The notes under the pieces: generated by a model
Seen by the model: only the letters and a program-made list of their open reading frames with translations
Told to the model about the DNA's origin: nothing
The model's database searches: none
Assembly: GCF_964340395.1 (NCBI RefSeq)
Contig: NC_135567.1
Location: 4,767,399-4,831,398, forward strand
DNA: 64,000 nucleotides
Direction: 5' to 3'
Source: Glandiceps talaboti
Lineage: Eukaryota; Hemichordata; Enteropneusta; Spengelidae
Part shown: positions 59,901 to 64,000 of the stretch, piece after piece
Layout: each line of letters opens with the position of its first letter
How positions within the stretch are numbered: position 1 is the first letter of the stretch
Position numbers and translations under genes: made by a program

Positions 59901-62900
59901 GTAAATGGTAATGATACTGTATAGGAACTAGACTATGTGAGTGAAGGTGTAAATGGTAATGATACTGTATAGGAACTAGACTGTGAGTGGAGGTGTAAAT
60001 GGTAATGATACTGTGTAGGAACTAGACTATGTGAGTGAAGGTGTAAATGGTAATGATACTGTGTAGGAACTAGACTATGTGAGTGGAGGTGTAAATGGTA
60101 ATGATACTGTATAGGAACTAGACTGTGAGTGGAGGTGTAAATGGTAATGATACTGTATAGGAACTAGACTAGTAAGTGGAGGTGTAAATTGTAATGATAC
60201 TGTATAGGAACTAGACTATGTGAGTGGAGGTGTAAATTTTAATGATACTGTATAAGAACTAGACTATGTGAGTGGATATGTAAATGGTAATGATCCTGTA
60301 TAGGAACTAGTAAGTGGAGGTGAAAATGGTAATGACATTATATAGGAACTAGACTAGTAAGTGGATATGTAAATTGTAATGATATTGTATAGGAACTAGA
60401 CTATGTGAGTGGAGGTGAAAATGGTAATGATACTGTATAGGAACTAGACTATGTGAGTGAAGGTGTAAATTGTAATGATAAAGGAACTAGACTAGTGAGT
60501 GGAGGTGTAAATGGTAATGATACTGTATAGGAATTAGACTATGTGAGTGGAGGTGTAAATGGTAATGATACTGTGTAGGAACTAGACTAGTGAGTGGAGG
60601 TGTAAATGGTAATGATAAAGGAACTAGACTAGTGAGTGGAGGTGTAAATGGTAATGATACTGTATAGGAACTAGACTAGTGAGTGGAGGTGTAAATGGTA
60701 ATGATACTGTGTAGGAACTAGACTATGTGAGTGGAGGTGTAAATGGTAATGATACTGTATAGGAACTAGACTATGTGAGTGGAGGTGTAAATGGTAATGA
60801 TACTGTATAGGAACTAGACTATGTGAGTGGAGGTGTAAATGGTAATGATACTGTATAGGAACTAGACTATGTGAGTGGAGGTGTAAATGGTAATGATACT
60901 GTATAGGAACTAGACTATGTGAGTGGAGGTGTAAATGGTAATGATACTGTATAGGAACTAGACTATGTGAGTGGAGGTGTAAATGGTAATGATACTGTAT
61001 AGGAACTAGACTATGTGAGTGGAGGTGTAAATGGTAATGATACTGTATAGGAACTAGACTATGTGAGTGGAGGTGTAAATGGTAATGATACTGTATAGGA
61101 ACTAAACTATGTGAGTGGAGGTGTAAATTGTAATGATACTGTGTAGGAACTAGACTATGTGAGTGAAGGTGTAAATGGTAATGATACTGTATAGGAACTA
61201 GACTATGTGAGTGGAGGTGTAAATGGTAAATATACTATATAGGAACTAGATTATGTGAGTGACGGTGTAAATGGTAATCATACTGTATAGGAACTAGACT
61301 ATGTGAGTGGAGGTGTAAATGGTAATGATACTGTATAGGAACTAGACTATGTGAGTGGAGGTGTAAATGGTAATGATACTGTATAGGAACTAGACTATGT
61401 GAGTGGAGGTGTAAATTGTAATGATACTGTGTAGGAACTAGACTGTGAGTGAAGGTGTAAATGGTAATGATACTGTATAGGAACTAGACTATGTGAGTGG
61501 AGGTGTAAATGGTAATGATACTGTATAGGAACTAGACTATGTGAGTGAAGGTGTAAATGGTAATGATACTGTATAGGAACTAGACTGTGAGTGGAGGTGT
61601 AAATGGTAATGATACTGTGTAGGAACTAGACTATGTGAGTGAAGGTGTAAATGGTAATGATACTGTGTAGGAACTAGACTATGTGAGTGGAGGTGTAAAT
61701 GGTAATGATACTGTATAGGAACTAGACTGTGAGTGGAGGTGTAAATGGTAATGATACTGTATAGGAACTAGACTAGTAAGTGGAGGTGTAAATTGTAATG
61801 ATACTGTATAGGAACTAGACTATGTGAGTGGAGGTGTAAATTTTAATGATACTGTATAAGAACTAGACTATGTGAGTGGATATGTAAATGGTAATGATCC
61901 TGTATAGGAACTAGTAAGTGGAGGTGAAAATGGTAATGACATTATATAGGAACTAGACTAGTAAGTGGATATGTAAATTGTAATGATATTGTATAGGAAC
62001 TAGACTATGTGAGTGGAGGTGAAAATGGTAATGATACTGTATAGGAACTAGACTATGTGAGTGAAGGTGTAAATTGTAATGATAAAGGAACTAGACTAGT
62101 GAGTGGAGGTGTAAATGGTAATGATACTGTATAGGAATTAGACTATGTGAGTGGAGGTGTAAATGGTAATGATACTGTGTAGGAACTAGACTAGTGAGTG
62201 GAGGTGTAAATGGTAATGATAAAGGAACTAGACTAGTGAGTGGAGGTGTAAATGGTAATGATACTGTATAGGAACTAGACTAGTGAGTGGAGGTGTAAAT
62301 GGTAATGATACTGTGTAGGAACTAGACTATGTGAGTGGAGGTGTAAATGGTAATGATACTGTATAGGAACTAGACTATGTGAGTGGAGGTGTAAATGGTA
62401 ATGATACTGTATAGGAACTAGACTATGTGAGTGGAGGTGTAAATGGTAATGATACTGTATAGGAACTAGACTATGTGAGTGGAGGTGTAAATGGTAATGA
62501 TACTGTATAGGAACTAGACTATGTGAGTGGAGGTGTAAATGGTAATGATACTGTATAGGAACTAGACTATGTGAGTGGAGGTGTAAATGGTAATGATACT
62601 GTATAGGAACTAGACTATGTGAGTGGAGGTGTAAATGGTAATGATACTGTATAGGAACTAGACTATGTGAGTGGAGGTGTAAATGGTAATGATACTGTAT
62701 AGGAACTAAACTATGTGAGTGGAGGTGTAAATTGTAATGATACTGTGTAGGAACTAGACTATGTGAGTGAAGGTGTAAATGGTAATGATACTGTATAGGA
62801 ACTAGACTATGTGAGTGGAGGTGTAAATGGTAAATATACTATATAGGAACTAGATTATGTGAGTGAAGGTGTAAATGGTAATGATACTGTATAGGAACTA

Positions 62901-64000
62901 GACTATGTGAGTGGAGGTGTAAATTGTAATGATACTGTGTAGGAACTAGACTATGTGAGTGAAGGTGTAAATGGTAATGATACTGTATAGGAACTAGACT
63001 ATGTGAGTGGAGGTGTAAATTGTAATGCTACTGTGTAGGAACTAGACTATGTGAGTGAAGGTGTAAATGGTAATGATACTGTGTAGGAACTAGACTATGT
63101 GAGTGGAGGTGTAAATGGTAATGATACTGTATAGGAACTAGACTAGTGAATGGAGGTGTAAATGGTAATGATACTGTATAGGAACTAGACTAGTGAGAGG
63201 AGGTGTAAATGGTAATGATACTGTATAGGAACTAGACTATGTGAGTGGAGGTGTAAATTGTAATGCTACTGTGTAGGAACTAGACTATGTGAGTGAAGGT
63301 GTAAATGGTAATGATACTGTATAGGAACTAGACTAGTGAGAGGAGGTGTAAATGGTAATGATACTGTATAGGAACTAGACTATGTTAGTGGAGGTGTAAA
63401 TGGTAATGATACTGTGTAGGAACTAGACTATGTGAGTGGAGGTGTAAATGGTAATGATACTGTATAGGAACTAGACTAGTGAGTGGAGATGTAAATGGTA
63501 ATGATACTGTATAGGAACTAGACTGTGTGAGTGGAGGTGTAAATGGTAATGATACTGTATAAGAACTAGACTATGTGAGTGAAGGTGTAAATGGTAATGA
63601 TACTGTATAGGAACTAGACTATGTGAGTGAAGGTGTAAATGGTAATGATACTGTATAGGAACTAGACTATGTGAGTGGAGGTGTAAATGGTAATGATACT
63701 GTATAGGAACTAGACTATGTGAGTGAAGGTGTAAATGGTAATGATACTGTATAGGAACTAGACTAGTGGGTGGCGGTGTAAATGGTAATGATACTGTATA
63801 GGAACTAGACTAGTAAGTGGAGGTATAAATGGTAATGATACTGTATAGGAACTAGACTAGTGGGTGGCGGTGTAAATGGTAATGATACTGTATAGGAACT
63901 AGACTAGTGGGTTTTGGTGTAAATGGTAATGATACTGTATAGGAACTAGACTATGTGAGTGGAGGTGTAAATGGTAACGATACTGTATAGGAACTAGACT
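56991..64000. repeat. Satellite array of about 48 bp, running off the window
   Basis: Unit 'aggaactagactatgtgagt' + 'ggaggtgtaaatggtaatga' + 'tactgtat', with shorter variants of 44-46 bp ('agactagtgagtgg', 'gactgtgagtgg') and a deleted variant 'gataaaggaactag'. About 145 units are visible and the end is not reached. Frequent stops exclude coding. Confidence 0.95.
59655..62862. repeat. Higher-order repeat, 2 x 1,604 bp, inside the 48-bp satellite
   Basis: Rare markers recur exactly 1,604 bp apart: 'gtgacggtgtaaatggtaat' at 59,655 and 61,259, and 'tgatcctgtataggaactag' at 60,291 and 61,895. The 'taaatatactatatagg' variant ends each copy (about 61,226 and 62,830). Confidence 0.85.

Overview
The window looks like AT-rich, repeat-dominated DNA from a complex animal genome, probably a marine invertebrate. 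A hemichordate, amphioxus, mollusc or similar would fit, but the sequence does not settle this. It has GT-AG introns, single-repeat ankyrin exons separated by 5-27 kb introns, a tRNA-headed SINE, TIR elements with TTAA or TA target duplications, many (AC)n/(CAGA)n/(TTG)n microsatellites and several kb of satellite. No bacterial gene, rRNA, functional tRNA or CRISPR array was seen. Most long open frames lie in satellites or microsatellites and are not genes.

Gene content is sparse. On the minus strand I reconstruct pieces of one ankyrin-repeat gene running right to left across the window: a possible start exon (54,475-54,525), a first ankyrin exon (49,059-49,145), and two nearly identical 99-nt ankyrin exons (22,269-22,367 and 5,223-5,321). 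All are phase 0 with good donor and acceptor sites. The two 99-nt exons sit in a tandem segmental duplication of about 17 kb. Block order is A (4.6-6.9 kb), B (10.6-17.2), C (17.2-19.5), then again A (21.7-24.0), B (25.8-31.6), C (41.0-43.2). A further C fragment at 4.16-4.57 kb and a B fragment at 44 kb suggest a longer array.

The second B-C junction is split by a 9,405-bp element (31,616-41,020) with 33-bp perfect terminal inverted repeats and TTAA target duplications. The undisturbed site is preserved at 17,160 in the first unit. The termini read TTAA-AGG, as in the Kolobok/T2 type. Inside are converging exon-like pieces: a plus-strand start exon, a frame-disrupted fragment resembling the C-terminal domain of P2X7-like proteins, a minus-strand gene with a basic N-terminal exon and a CRE-bearing CpG-rich upstream region, a foldback element and an ACAT-rich repeat tract.

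The rest is repeats. At least nine copies or fragments of a family share a TAGCACAACTG-like start, an internal minisatellite of about 113 bp or low-complexity core, a microsatellite, and a 3' hairpin ending in TTGTGCTA. The layout resembles Helentron-associated (HINE) or 'pearl'-type elements. A 1.8-kb tandem duplication (50.8-54.2 kb) holds a reverse-oriented SINE whose head has become a 60-bp minisatellite. Satellites are 46 bp (0.5-2.2 kb), 71 bp (55.2-56.7 kb) and about 48 bp (57.0 kb to the window end, with a 1,604-bp higher-order repeat). The 48-bp unit appears to descend from a sequence present once in each B block.
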